NCBI RefSeq assembly: GCF_000227465.1
Contig: NC_016047.1
Location: 511,001 to 575,000, forward strand
Direction: 5' to 3'
Origin: Bacillus spizizenii TU-B-10
GTDB lineage: Bacteria > Bacillota > Bacilli > Bacillales > Bacillaceae
Length of the DNA stretch: 64,000 nt
Numbering within the stretch: the first letter of the stretch is position 1; each line of letters opens with the position of its first letter. Positions 1 through 9,692 of the stretch are shown here, in pieces. Under the pieces are notes generated by a model. That model was given only the letters and a program-made list of their open reading frames with translations, did no database searches and was not told the origin of the DNA. The position numbers and the translations under genes were made by a program.

Positions 1-3000
1 TCAGCTATTCGAAGAGACTGCCCAGCGCCACAAAGACCGCCCGGCTGTTACATATAACGGCCAGTCGTGGACGTACGGCGAGCTGAATGCGAAGGCGAAC
101 CGTCTTGCCCGGATTCTGATCGACTGCGGTATCAGCCCGGATGAGCGCGTCGGCGTTCTCACGAAGCCGTCGCTGGAAATGTCCGCCGCGGTGCTCGGCG
201 TCTTAAAGGCGGGAGCGGCGCTTGTACCGATTGATCCTGACTATCCGGATCAGCGGATTGACTATATTTTACAAGACAGCGGTGCGAAGCTTCTCTTGAA
301 ACAGGAAGGCATCGCAGTGCCGGACAGCTATACGGGAGAGGTCATTCTTCTTGATGGCAACCGTACGATTCTGAGCCTGCCGCTTGATGAAAACGATGAG
401 GAAAATCCAGAGACGGATACAAACGCCGAGAACCTGGCGTACATGATTTACACGTCTGGAACGACCGGACAGCCGAAGGGTGTCATGGTCGAGCACCATG
501 CGCTTGTGAACCTGTGCTTCTGGCACCACGACGCGTTCAGCATGACAGCGGAGGACCGCAGTGCGAAGTACGCGGGCTTCGGATTCGACGCCTCCATTTG
601 GGAGATGTTCCCGACCTGGACGATCGGCGCCGAGCTTCACGTCATAGATGAAGCCATCCGACTTGATATCGTTCGCCTGAACGACTATTTCGAAACGAAC
701 GGCGTAACGATCACCTTCCTGCCGACACAGCTGGCGGAACAGTTCATGGAGCTTGAGAACACATCACTCCGCGTATTGCTGACAGGCGGAGACAAACTGA
801 AGCGTGCCGTGAAACAGCCGTACACGCTCGTTAACAACTACGGGCCGACTGAAAATACGGTCGTTGCCACAAGTACAGAGATCAATCCGGAGGAAGGCTC
901 GCTTTCCATCGGGCAGGCGATCGCCAATACGAGAGTGTACATTCTTGGCGAGGGCAATCAGGTACAGCCGGAAGGTGTAGCCGGAGAGCTTTGCGTGGCG
1001 GGACGCGGATTGGCGCGAGGCTATCTGAATAAAGAAGACGAAACCGCGAAGCGGTTTGTCGCTGATCCGTTTGTGCCGGGTGAACGCATGTACCGCACCG
1101 GCGATTTGGTGAAATGGGTGAACGGCGGCATCGAATACATCGGCCGGATCGACCAGCAGGTCAAGGTCCGCGGCTACCGGATCGAGCTCTCAGAAATCGA
1201 AGTCCAGCTCGCCCAGCTTTCTGAGGTGCAGGATGCGGCGGTAACAGCTGTCAAAGATAAAGGCGGCAATACAGCGATCGCGGCGTACGTCACACCGGAA
1301 ACAGCTGACATAGAAGCATTAAAGTCTTCGTTGAAAGAAACCCTGCCGTACTACATGATTCCGGCGTTCTGGGTGACGCTGAACGAGCTTCCAGTTACGG
1401 CAAATGGAAAGGTTGACCGCAAAGCCTTGCCTGAGCCGGACATCGAAGCGGGAAGCGGAGAATACAAAGCGCCGACAACGGATATGGAAGAGCTGCTTGC
1501 CGGCATCTGGCAGGACGTGCTCGGCATTTCGGAGATCGGTGTCAGCGACAATTTCTTCTCACTCGGCGGAGATTCCATCAAAGGAATCCAAATGGCGAGC
1601 CGCTTGAACCAGCACGGCTGGAAGCTGGAAATGAAAGATCTCTTCCAGCATCCGACGATCGAGGAGCTGACCCAATACGTGGAGCGTGCCGAAGGCAAAC
1701 AGGCAGACCAAGGGCCTGTGGAGGGCGAAGTCATTCTGACGCCGATTCAGCGCTGGTTCTTTGAAAAGAACTTCACGAACAAGCACCACTGGAACCAATC
1801 AGTGATGCTTCACGCCGCGAAGGGCTTTGATCCTGAACGGGTGGAGAAAACGTTGCAGGCGCTGATCGAACATCATGACGCGCTCCGTATGGTCTACCGT
1901 GAGGAAGACGGAGAGATCATTCAAGCATACAAACCAATCGGCGAAAGCAAGGTCAGCTTCGAAATCGTGGATCTGTACGGCACTGATGAAGAGATGCTGA
2001 AAAGCCAGATCAAGATTCTTGCGGAAAGGCTGCAAAGCAGTCTCGATCTGCAAAACGGACCGCTTCTGAAGGCGGAGCAATACCGTACGGAAGCTGGCGA
2101 TCACCTGCTCATCGCTGTACACCATCTCGTGGTCGACGGCGTATCATGGCGGATTTTGCTTGAAGATTTTGCTTCAGGCTACGTGCAGGCTGAAAAGGAA
2201 GGGAGCGTTGTCTTCCCGCAAAAAACAAATTCCTTCAAGGATTGGGCGGAAGAACTGGCGGCATTCAGCCAATCAGCAGAACTTTTACAGCAGGCTGAAT
2301 ACTGGTCGCAAATTGACGCTGAACAGGTTTCTCCTGTGCCGAAGGACTACGAAACAGAGCAGCGGATCGTCAAGCATACATCATCTGTAATTTGTGAATT
2401 AACGGAAGAGGACACTAAACATCTCTTAACGGATGTTCATCAGCCATATGGAACCGAGATCAATGATATTCTTCTCAGCGCGCTCGGTTTAACGATGAAA
2501 GAATGGACAGACGGTGCCAAAATCGGCATTAACCTGGAGGGACACGGACGGGAGGACATCATCCCGAATGTGAATATCTCCAGAACGGTCGGCTGGTTTA
2601 CGGCACAATATCCTGTTGTGCTCGACATGTCTGAAGCAGATGCCTCAGCCGTGATCAAAACAGTCAAAGAAAACCTGCGCCGCATTCCGGACAAAGGTGT
2701 TGGCTACGGCATTCTCCGTTATGTCACAGAAACAGCGGAAACAAAGGGCTTCACGCCAGAGATCAGCTTCAACTATTTAGGCCAATTCGACAGTGAGGTA
2801 AAAACCGACTTCTTTGAGCCGTCCGCTTTCGATATGGGGCGCCAAGTAAGCGAGGAATCAGAAGCACTGTACGCTTTAAGCTTCAGCGGCATGGTCAGAA
2901 ACAGCCGGTTTGTGCTTTCTTGCTCCTACAATGAGAAGGAGTTTGAAAGAGCTACAGTCGAGGAGCAAATGGAACGGTTTAAAGAAAATCTTCTGATGCT

Positions 3001-3121
3001 GATCCGCCATTGTACGGAAAAAGAAGAGAAGGAATTCACGCCAAGCGACTTCAGTGCTGAAGACCTTGGAATGGACGAGATGGGCGATATCTTTGACATG
3101 CTTGAGGAGAATTTAAAATAA
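1..3121 (+). CDS. srfAB: Surfactin synthetase subunit 2, C-terminal module (partial, 5' end outside window)
   Basis: The reading frame is open from base 2, so this is the 3' part of a longer gene. Domains in order: adenylation (about 2-1430, with YTSGTTGQPKG, NNYGPTEN and YRTGDL cores), peptidyl carrier (LGGDS, phosphopantetheine serine codon at 1574-1576) and epimerisation (HHLVVDG near 2120). I aligned the A domain to GrsA by eye and read the ten-residue pocket code as DAWFLGNVVK, a known leucine code. A-PCP-E ending a subunit matches the third module of SrfAB, which adds D-leucine. The stop is followed after 36 bases by srfAC in the same operon. It acts in the cytoplasm as part of the surfactin assembly line. 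comS lies in the first module of srfAB and is therefore upstream of this window. Confidence 0.96.
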   Translation, partial: QLFEETAQRHKDRPAVTYNGQSWTYGELNAKANRLARILIDCGISPDERVGVLTKPSLEMSAAVLGVLKAGAALVPIDPDYPDQRIDYILQDSGAKLLLKQEGIAVPDSYTGEVILLDGNRTILSLPLDENDEENPETDTNAENLAYMIYTSGTTGQPKGVMVEHHALVNLCFWHHDAFSMTAEDRSAKYAGFGFDASIWEMFPTWTIGAELHVIDEAIRLDIVRLNDYFETNGVTITFLPTQLAEQFMELENTSLRVLLTGGDKLKRAVKQPYTLVNNYGPTENTVVATSTEINPEEGSLSIGQAIANTRVYILGEGNQVQPEGVAGELCVAGRGLARGYLNKEDETAKRFVADPFVPGERMYRTGDLVKWVNGGIEYIGRIDQQVKVRGYRIELSEIEVQLAQLSEVQDAAVTAVKDKGGNTAIAAYVTPETADIEALKSSLKETLPYYMIPAFWVTLNELPVTANGKVDRKALPEPDIEAGSGEYKAPTTDMEELLAGIWQDVLGISEIGVSDNFFSLGGDSIKGIQMASRLNQHGWKLEMKDLFQHPTIEELTQYVERAEGKQADQGPVEGEVILTPIQRWFFEKNFTNKHHWNQSVMLHAAKGFDPERVEKTLQALIEHHDALRMVYREEDGEIIQAYKPIGESKVSFEIVDLYGTDEEMLKSQIKILAERLQSSLDLQNGPLLKAEQYRTEAGDHLLIAVHHLVVDGVSWRILLEDFASGYVQAEKEGSVVFPQKTNSFKDWAEELAAFSQSAELLQQAEYWSQIDAEQVSPVPKDYETEQRIVKHTSSVICELTEEDTKHLLTDVHQPYGTEINDILLSALGLTMKEWTDGAKIGINLEGHGREDIIPNVNISRTVGWFTAQYPVVLDMSEADASAVIKTVKENLRRIPDKGVGYGILRYVTETAETKGFTPEISFNYLGQFDSEVKTDFFEPSAFDMGRQVSEESEALYALSFSGMVRNSRFVLSCSYNEKEFERATVEEQMERFKENLLMLIRHCTEKEEKEFTPSDFSAEDLGMDEMGDIFDMLEENLK

Positions 3122-3157
3122 AACGCAAGGGAATTACAGAAGGCGGGAGCGAAGCAT

Positions 3158-6100
3158 ATGAGTCAATTTAGCAAGGATCAGGTTCAAGATATGTATTACC
3201 TATCGCCGATGCAGGAAGGGATGCTGTTTCATACCATCCTGAATCCCGGCCAGAGCTTTTACCTTGAACAAATCACGATGAAAGTAAAAGGCAGCTTGAA
3301 TATCAAATGTCTTGAAGAAGGCATGAATGTGATCATGGACCGGTACGATGTATTTCGTACCGTGTTCATTCACGAAAAAGTAAAAAGACCTGTCCAAGTC
3401 GTATTGAAAAAACGGCAGTTTCATATAGAAGAAATCGATTTGACACACTTAACGGACAGCGAGCAAACAGCCAAAATCAATAAATACAAAGAACAGGATA
3501 AGATCAAGGGTTTTGATTTGACGCGGGATATTCCCATGCGGGCAGCCATTTTCAAAAAAGCTGAAGAAAGCTTTGAATGGGTGTGGAGCTACCACCACAT
3601 TATTTTGGACGGCTGGTGCTTCGGCATCGTCGTGCAGGATCTGTTCAAGGTATACAATGCCCTGCGTGAACAAAAGCCGTACAGTTTGCCGCCTGTCAAA
3701 CCGTATAAAGACTATATCAAGTGGCTTGAAAAGCAGGATAAACAAGCATCACTGCGTTACTGGCGAGAGTACTTAGAGGATTTTGAAGGACAGACGACGT
3801 TCGCGGAGCAAAGAAAGAAACAAACAGACGGCTACGAGCCGAAAGAACTGCTCTTCTCACTGCCGGAGGCGGAAACAAAGGCCTTTACCGAGCTTGCTAA
3901 ATCGCAGCATACCACTTTGAGTACAGCACTTCAGGCAGTCTGGAGCGTATTGATCAGCCGTTATCAGCAGTCTGATGATTTGACCTTCGGCACAGTCGTT
4001 TCTGGGCGTCCCGCGGAAATCAAAGGTGTTGAACATATGGTCGGGCTGTTTATCAACGTTGTCCCAAGACGTGTGAAACTGTCTGAGGATATCACATTTA
4101 ACGGTTTGCTCAAGCAGCTGCAGGAGCAATCGCTTCAGTCTGAGCCGCATCAATATGTGCCGCTCTATGACATCCAAACACAGGCCGATCAGCCAAAACT
4201 GATTGACCATATCATTGTCTTTGAAAATTATCCGCTACAGGATGCAAAAAATGAAGAAAACAGTGAAAACGGCTTTGATATGGAGGATGTACATGTTTTT
4301 GAGAAGTCGAATTATGATCTTAACCTGATGGCTTCCCCGGGGGATGAGATGCTGATTAAGCTAGCCTATAACGAGAATGTGTTTGATGAGGCGTTTATCC
4401 TGCGCCTGAAATCTCAGCTTCTCACATCGATTCAGCAGCTTATCGAAAAGCCGGATCAGCCTGTCAGCACGATCAATCTCGTTGACGACAAGGAGAGAGC
4501 GTTTCTGCTTACTGGCTTAAACCCGCCGGCTCAAACTCATGAGGCAAAGCCTCTGACGGAGTGGTTCAAGGAAGCGGTGAACGTCAATCCGGATGCACCG
4601 GCGCTTGCGTATTCCGGCCAGACGCTTTCCTATCGCGAATTAGATGAGGAAGCAAACCGCCTTGCACGCCGATTGCAAAAGCAAGGCGTGGGCAAAGGCT
4701 CCGTTGTAGCGTTGTACACGAAGCGTTCACTTGAACTGGTGATCGGCATTCTCGGCGTATTAAAGGCAGGAGCGGCTTATCTGCCGGTTGATCCAAAGCT
4801 GCCTGAGGACCGAATTTCATATATGCTGACTGACAGTGCGGCAGCCTGTCTGCTGACACATCAGGAGATGAAAGAAAAAGCGGCTCAGCTGCCGTATACA
4901 GGAACAACGCTCTTCATCGATGATCAAACACGATTTGCAGAACAGGAAAGCGACCCAGCAATCGCGATTGAACCCGATGATCCGGCATATATCATGTACA
5001 CGTCCGGCACAACCGGAGAGCCGAAGGGCAATATCACCACTCATGCCAATATTCAAGGATTGGTCAAGCACGTAGACTACATGGCATTTTCTGAAAAAGA
5101 TACGTTCTTATCTGTTTCGAATTATGCCTTTGACGCGTTTACCTTTGATTTCTACGCTTCAATATTAAATGCGGCAAGGCTCATTATCGCAGATGAACAT
5201 ACGCTGCTTGATACAGAACGGCTCACAGATTTGATCCAGCAGGAGAATGTCAATGTCATGTTTGCGACAACTGCTCTATTTAATCTTCTCATAGATGCGG
5301 GAGAGGATTGGATGAGAGGGCTTCGCTGCGTGTTATTTGGCGGAGAGCGTGCGTCTGTGCCTCACGTCAGAAAAGCGCTGCGAATCATGGGGCCGGGCAA
5401 GCTGATTAACTGCTACGGGCCGACTGAGGGAACGGTGTTTGCGACCGCTCACATCGTGCATGATATACCGGATTCCATCTCCTCATTGCCGATCGGAAAG
5501 CCGATCAGCAATGCCAGTGTTTATATTCTCAACGAGCAAAACCAGCTCCAGCCATTCGGGGCGGTCGGTGAACTGTGCATCAGCGGAATGGGCGTATCTA
5601 AAGGGTATGTAAACCGTCATGACCTGACGAAGCAAAAGTTTATCACGAACCCTTTCAAACCGGGAGAAATGCTTTACCGCACAGGGGACTTAGCACGCTG
5701 GCTGCCGGACGGAACGATTGAATATGCTGGCCGGATTGACGACCAGGTCAAAATACGCGGACACCGGATTGAGCTTGAAGAAATCGAAAAGCAGCTGCAG
5801 GAATATCCAGGTGTGAAAGATGCGGTCGTGGTGGCAGATCGCCATGAGTCTGGCGATGCATCAATCAACGCCTACCTCGTGAGCCGGACGCAGCTTTCAG
5901 CTGAAGGTGTAAAGGCGCACCTGAAAAAACAGCTTCCTGCTTACATGGTGCCGCAAACTTTTACTTTCTTGGACGAGCTTCCTTTAACGACAAACGGGAA
6001 GGTCAATAAACGTCTGCTGCCAAAACCGGATCAGGATCAGCTGGCGGAAGAATGGATCGGGCCACGAGATGAGACGGAAGAAACGATCGCACAAATCTGG

Positions 6101-6985
6101 TCTGAGGTTCTTGGCAGACAGCAGGTCGGCATTCATGATGATTTCTTTGTGCTTGGTGGGCACTCCTTGAAGGCAATGACCGCCGCTTCCCGCATCAAGA
6201 AAGAGCTCGGGATTGATCTCCCGGTAAAGGTTTTGTTTGAAGCGCCGACGATCGCCAGTATTTCAGCGTATTTGAAAAACGGGGGCTCAGATGGATTGCA
6301 GGATGTAACAATAATGAATCCCGATCAGGATCAGATCATTTTCGCATTCCCGCCGGTCTTGGGCTATGGCCTTATGTACCAAAATCTGTCCAGCCGCCTG
6401 CCGTCATACAAGCTGTACGCCTTTGATTTTATTGAGGAGGAAGACCGGCTTGACCGCTATGCGGATTTGATTCAGAAGCTTCAGCCGGAAGGGCCTTTGA
6501 CACTGTTCGGGTATTCAGCGGGGTGCAGCCTGGCGTTTGAAGCTGCCAAAAGGCTTGAGGAACAAGGACGCATTGTTCAGCGGATCATCATGGTGGATTC
6601 CTATAAAAAACAAGGTGTCAGTGATCTGGACGGACGCACGGTTGAGAGTGATGTTGAAGCGTTGATGAATGTCAACCGGGACAATGAAGCGCTCAACAGC
6701 GAAGCCGTCAAACAAGGCCTCAAGCAAAAAACACACGCTTTCTACTCTTACTACGTCAACCTGATCAGCACAGGCCAGGTGAAAGCGGATATTGATCTGC
6801 TGACTTCTGGCGCTGATTTTGACATGCCGGAATGGCTTACATCGTGGGAAGAGGCAACAACAGGTGCTTATCGTGTGAAAAGAGGCTTCGGAACACACGC
6901 TGAAATGCTGCAGGGCGAAACTTTAGATAGGAATGCAGGGATTTTGCTCGAATTTCTTAATACACAAACCATAACGGTTTCCTAA
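3158..6985 (+). CDS. srfAC: Surfactin synthetase subunit 3, termination module C-A-PCP-TE
   Basis: This 1275-residue protein adds the last leucine and cyclises surfactin. Domains: condensation (1 to about 440, HHIILDG near residue 146), adenylation (about 470-960, YTSGTTGEPKG, NCYGPTEG), carrier (LGGHS, Ser1003) and thioesterase (GYSAG with Ser1120, Asp1147 in MVDS, His1247 in GTHAEM). The triad residues and length agree with the structurally characterised SrfA-C. My pocket reading is DAFFLGCVF plus the invariant lysine, a hydrophobic leucine-type pocket. The start ATG at 3158 follows a purine-rich AGGCGGGAGC site. It is co-transcribed with srfAB upstream and srfAD downstream, 27 bases after its stop. 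No frameshift or missing catalytic residue was seen. Confidence 0.97.
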   Translation: MSQFSKDQVQDMYYLSPMQEGMLFHTILNPGQSFYLEQITMKVKGSLNIKCLEEGMNVIMDRYDVFRTVFIHEKVKRPVQVVLKKRQFHIEEIDLTHLTDSEQTAKINKYKEQDKIKGFDLTRDIPMRAAIFKKAEESFEWVWSYHHIILDGWCFGIVVQDLFKVYNALREQKPYSLPPVKPYKDYIKWLEKQDKQASLRYWREYLEDFEGQTTFAEQRKKQTDGYEPKELLFSLPEAETKAFTELAKSQHTTLSTALQAVWSVLISRYQQSDDLTFGTVVSGRPAEIKGVEHMVGLFINVVPRRVKLSEDITFNGLLKQLQEQSLQSEPHQYVPLYDIQTQADQPKLIDHIIVFENYPLQDAKNEENSENGFDMEDVHVFEKSNYDLNLMASPGDEMLIKLAYNENVFDEAFILRLKSQLLTSIQQLIEKPDQPVSTINLVDDKERAFLLTGLNPPAQTHEAKPLTEWFKEAVNVNPDAPALAYSGQTLSYRELDEEANRLARRLQKQGVGKGSVVALYTKRSLELVIGILGVLKAGAAYLPVDPKLPEDRISYMLTDSAAACLLTHQEMKEKAAQLPYTGTTLFIDDQTRFAEQESDPAIAIEPDDPAYIMYTSGTTGEPKGNITTHANIQGLVKHVDYMAFSEKDTFLSVSNYAFDAFTFDFYASILNAARLIIADEHTLLDTERLTDLIQQENVNVMFATTALFNLLIDAGEDWMRGLRCVLFGGERASVPHVRKALRIMGPGKLINCYGPTEGTVFATAHIVHDIPDSISSLPIGKPISNASVYILNEQNQLQPFGAVGELCISGMGVSKGYVNRHDLTKQKFITNPFKPGEMLYRTGDLARWLPDGTIEYAGRIDDQVKIRGHRIELEEIEKQLQEYPGVKDAVVVADRHESGDASINAYLVSRTQLSAEGVKAHLKKQLPAYMVPQTFTFLDELPLTTNGKVNKRLLPKPDQDQLAEEWIGPRDETEETIAQIWSEVLGRQQVGIHDDFFVLGGHSLKAMTAASRIKKELGIDLPVKVLFEAPTIASISAYLKNGGSDGLQDVTIMNPDQDQIIFAFPPVLGYGLMYQNLSSRLPSYKLYAFDFIEEEDRLDRYADLIQKLQPEGPLTLFGYSAGCSLAFEAAKRLEEQGRIVQRIIMVDSYKKQGVSDLDGRTVESDVEALMNVNRDNEALNSEAVKQGLKQKTHAFYSYYVNLISTGQVKADIDLLTSGADFDMPEWLTSWEEATTGAYRVKRGFGTHAEMLQGETLDRNAGILLEFLNTQTITVS

Positions 6986-7012
6986 ATGAAGTGTGAAAGG
7001 AGGAGACGGCCA

Positions 7013-7741
7013 ATGAGCCAACTCTTCAAATCATTTGATGCGTCGGAACAAACGCAGCTCATCTGTTTTCCATTTGCCGGCGGCTACTCGGCATCGTTTC
7101 GCCCTCTCCATGCTTTTTTGCAAGGGGAATGTGAGATGCTTGCTGCCGAGCCGCCGGGACACGGAACGAATCAAACGTCAGCTATTGAGGATCTCGAAGA
7201 GCTGACCGATTTGTACAAACAAGAATTGAACCTTCGTCCTGATCGGCCGTTTGTGCTGTTTGGACACAGTATGGGCGGAATGATCACCTTCAGGCTGGCG
7301 CAAAAGCTGGAGCGGGAAGGCATCTTTCCGCAGGCGGTTATCATTTCTGCGATACAGCCGCCGCATATTCAGCGGAAGAAAGTGTCCCATCTGCCTGATG
7401 ATCAGTTTCTCGATCATATTATCAAATTAGGAGGGATGCCTGCGGAGCTTGTGGAAAATAAGGAGGTCATGTCCTTTTTCTTGCCTTCCTTCAGATCAGA
7501 TTACCGGGCCCTTGAACAATTTGAGCTTCACGATCTGAGCCCGATCCAATCACCTGTTCATGTCTTTAACGGGCTTGATGATGAAAAATGCATACGGGAT
7601 GCGGAAGGCTGGAAGAAGTGGGCGAAAGACATCACATTTCATGAATTTGACGGCGGGCACATGTTTCTGCTGTCACATACGGAAGAAGTGGCAGAACGGA
7701 TTTTTGCGATATTGAATCAGCATCCGATCATTCAATCGTGA
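7013..7741 (+). CDS. srfAD: Type II thioesterase of the surfactin operon
   Basis: A 242-residue alpha/beta hydrolase of the external (type II) thioesterase family. It removes wrong acyl groups from mis-primed carrier domains and supports surfactin yield. The nucleophile elbow GHSMGG places the catalytic serine at residue 86, and the C-terminal GGHMF supplies the catalytic histidine. The frame extends upstream to an ATG at 6986, but the AAAGGAGGAG site sits just ahead of the ATG at 7013 and the resulting length is the family length. It is the last gene of the srfA operon and is followed at once by a strong terminator. Confidence 0.95.
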   Translation: MSQLFKSFDASEQTQLICFPFAGGYSASFRPLHAFLQGECEMLAAEPPGHGTNQTSAIEDLEELTDLYKQELNLRPDRPFVLFGHSMGGMITFRLAQKLEREGIFPQAVIISAIQPPHIQRKKVSHLPDDQFLDHIIKLGGMPAELVENKEVMSFFLPSFRSDYRALEQFELHDLSPIQSPVHVFNGLDDEKCIRDAEGWKKWAKDITFHEFDGGHMFLLSHTEEVAERIFAILNQHPIIQS

Positions 7742-7743
7742 TC

Positions 7744-7777
7744 AAAAGCGGACAGCGCTGGCTGTTCCGCTTTTTTG
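7744..7777 (+). terminator. Rho-independent terminator of the srfA operon
   Basis: Inverted repeat AAAGCGGACAGC / GCTGTTCCGCTTT with a four-base loop and a T run, three bases after the srfAD stop. It separates the operon from ycxA. Confidence 0.85.
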
Positions 7778-7798
7778 TATGGAATGTCAATTTTTACA

Positions 7799-7807
7799 TG
7801 ATATAAT
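7799..7807 (+). promoter_or_regulatory. Extended -10 promoter of ycxA
   Basis: TGATATAAT is a perfect extended -10 (TGn plus TATAAT) 33 bases before the ycxA start. No good -35 is visible at 17 bases, which extended -10 promoters can tolerate. It implies that ycxA is transcribed separately from srfA. Confidence 0.6.
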
Positions 7808-7840
7808 AGTCGCAATACTCAAATAAAGGCAGGTCGAAAC

Positions 7841-9067
7841 ATGCACGCGTCTCCCAAGATGAAATGGTTTGTATTGCTGTTTACGTTTGTTTTCGCCATC
7901 GGAATGAACTCATTCAGAAATTCCTTTCAATTTTTTATGCTGCCGATGGCGGATACCTTCCATGCCGATAGGTCGCTGATCTCGGTTTCAGTCAGCATTT
8001 TTATGATTACAACGGGCATCGTTCAGTTTTTTGTCGGTTTTTTTATTGACCGGTTCAGCGTCAGAAAAATTATGGCGCTCGGAGCTGTTTGTATCAGCGC
8101 AAGCTTTTTGGTGCTTCCGTATTCACCGAATGTTCATGTGTTTTCTGCCATTTACGGAGTGCTCGGCGGAATTGGCTATTCGTGTGCAGTCGGCGTGACG
8201 ACCCAGTATTTCATCAGCCGCTGGTTTGACACACACAAAGGCCTGGCGCTCGCTATTTTGACCAATGCCAACTCAGCGGGCCTGCTGTTGCTCTCGCCCA
8301 TTTGGGCCGCGGCTCCGTATCATGCCGGCTGGCAAAACACCTATACCCTATTGGGCATCGTCATGGCGGCAGTTCTGCTGCCGCTCCTTGCCTTCGGGAT
8401 GAAACACCCGCCACATGTGCAAGCGCCGTCAGTGAAAAAATCTTATGACTGGCGGGGATTTTGGAACGTGGTAAAGCAGTCTCGTCTTATTCATATCCTT
8501 TACTTCGGCGTGTTTACATGCGGATTTACAATGGGAATCATTGATGCTCATCTCGTTCCGATGCTGAAGGATGCACATGTCTCTCATGTCAACGGAATGA
8601 TGGCCGCGTTCGGGGCGTTTATTATCATTGGCGGATTACTGGCAGGCTGGCTGTCAGATCTCCTCGGCAGCAGAAGCATGATGTTATCCATCTTATTTTT
8701 CATTCGGCTGCTCAGCCTGATTTGCCTGCTCATTCCCATTCTCGGAATCCATCACAGCGAACTTTGGTACTTCAGTTTTATCCTGTTATTCGGGCTCAGT
8801 TACACAGGTGTGATCCCGCTGACGGCGGCGTCTATTTCAGAAAGCTATCAAACAGGATTGATCGGCTCGCTGTTAGGCATCAATTTCTTTATTCATCAGA
8901 TCGCCGGGGCTCTCAGCGTGTATGCTGGCGGGTTGTTTTTTGACATGACCCATGATTATCTGCTGATTGTTGTTGTGTGCATCGTGTTTGTAGGTGTATC
9001 GGCTGGAATGGAGCTGGTGCCGTTTTTAGATAAACAGAAGGCAAAAGAAACGCATCAATCAATATAA
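7841..9067 (+). CDS. ycxA: Major facilitator superfamily transporter YcxA
   Basis: A 408-residue membrane protein with about twelve hydrophobic segments and the MFS loop 2-3 pattern (FFIDRFSVRK), plus the matching GWLSDLLGSRS after segment 8. The family includes monocarboxylate and oxalate/formate-type permeases. From memory, YcxA has been linked experimentally to surfactin export; its position directly after srfAD fits this, but the sequence alone does not show the substrate. The start ATG at 7841 follows AAAGGCAGG. It has its own promoter and shares a bidirectional terminator with ycxB. Confidence 0.88.
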   Translation: MHASPKMKWFVLLFTFVFAIGMNSFRNSFQFFMLPMADTFHADRSLISVSVSIFMITTGIVQFFVGFFIDRFSVRKIMALGAVCISASFLVLPYSPNVHVFSAIYGVLGGIGYSCAVGVTTQYFISRWFDTHKGLALAILTNANSAGLLLLSPIWAAAPYHAGWQNTYTLLGIVMAAVLLPLLAFGMKHPPHVQAPSVKKSYDWRGFWNVVKQSRLIHILYFGVFTCGFTMGIIDAHLVPMLKDAHVSHVNGMMAAFGAFIIIGGLLAGWLSDLLGSRSMMLSILFFIRLLSLICLLIPILGIHHSELWYFSFILLFGLSYTGVIPLTAASISESYQTGLIGSLLGINFFIHQIAGALSVYAGGLFFDMTHDYLLIVVVCIVFVGVSAGMELVPFLDKQKAKETHQSI

Positions 9068-9101
9068 AAGGATCAGCACTGTCAGCGCTGATCCTTTTTG
9101 A
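9068..9101. terminator. Bidirectional terminator between ycxA and ycxB
   Basis: GGATCAGC and GCTGATCC arms flanked by A and T runs. The 3' end of ycxB, including its stop codon, is encoded inside the stem. Confidence 0.8.
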
Positions 9102-9639
9102 ATTTTACTTTTTTTGTTTCGGTATGATTAAGGATAATTCCTCGGAATCTGTTCATCTCCTCTTTGGAATGAAAAAAATGTTTTGGTATCGCAATATATT
9201 GGCTGCTGGATGTATTGATCCGGAAAATATTCTTATATTCGAAAACAGCCGTGATTTCATTCCAATTAAAAATAAGGTCATACTTTTTAGAACATATACG
9301 GATTCCTTCTTGATTGAGGGTATACGTTCTTTTGGATTTGATCCGTTCGTTCTTCTTGTATGCTCTGAAAAACTTTACATATAGAAGAAGGAGGAGCAGC
9401 AGTGTAAACAAAACAGACATCACGATAATGAAAATACTATTCATAAACAAGTTAAGCGCTTCGCTGCCATAAACAATACGGGGCCATCCGTTAATGAAAT
9501 GAACTGCAGCAAAAATGGCGCAAAACAATATAAAGTAAAAGAATGAGATTTTTCCGAGTTGATAAAAAAAGATTTCTCTTACGTCTTTAAAAGTAATCTC
9601 TCCTGGAAGATTAATACTTTCACTAGCATATTGAGTCAT
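9082..9639 (-). CDS. ycxB: YcxB family membrane protein of unknown function
   Basis: A 185-residue protein with two hydrophobic segments (about residues 30-50 and 65-90) followed by a basic cytoplasmic tail with the YcxB-like pattern (residues IFNWNEI and IPKHFF). This is the founding member of the YcxB-like domain family, whose function is not known. The ATG at 9639 follows an AAGG site. It lies 53 bases downstream of ycxC with no terminator seen between, so read-through from ycxC is possible. Confidence 0.8.
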   Translation of the reverse strand: MTQYASESINLPGEITFKDVREIFFYQLGKISFFYFILFCAIFAAVHFINGWPRIVYGSEALNLFMNSIFIIVMSVLFTLLLLLLLYVKFFRAYKKNERIKSKRTYTLNQEGIRICSKKYDLIFNWNEITAVFEYKNIFRINTSSSQYIAIPKHFFHSKEEMNRFRGIILNHTETKKVKFKKDQR

Positions 9640-9692
9640 ACGGTAACCTTACACCTCAAACCATGTTTTTCCTACCAGTCTAGCATAATTTC

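Noticed and set aside
1-3121. Search for comS inside srfAB
   Set aside because: comS is encoded out of frame within the first module of srfAB. Only the last module is in this window, and no matching small ORF was found.
9124-9384. 86-codon plus-strand ORF opposite ycxB
   Set aside because: ycxB has a family domain and a better start. This ORF is antisense with no ribosome binding site.
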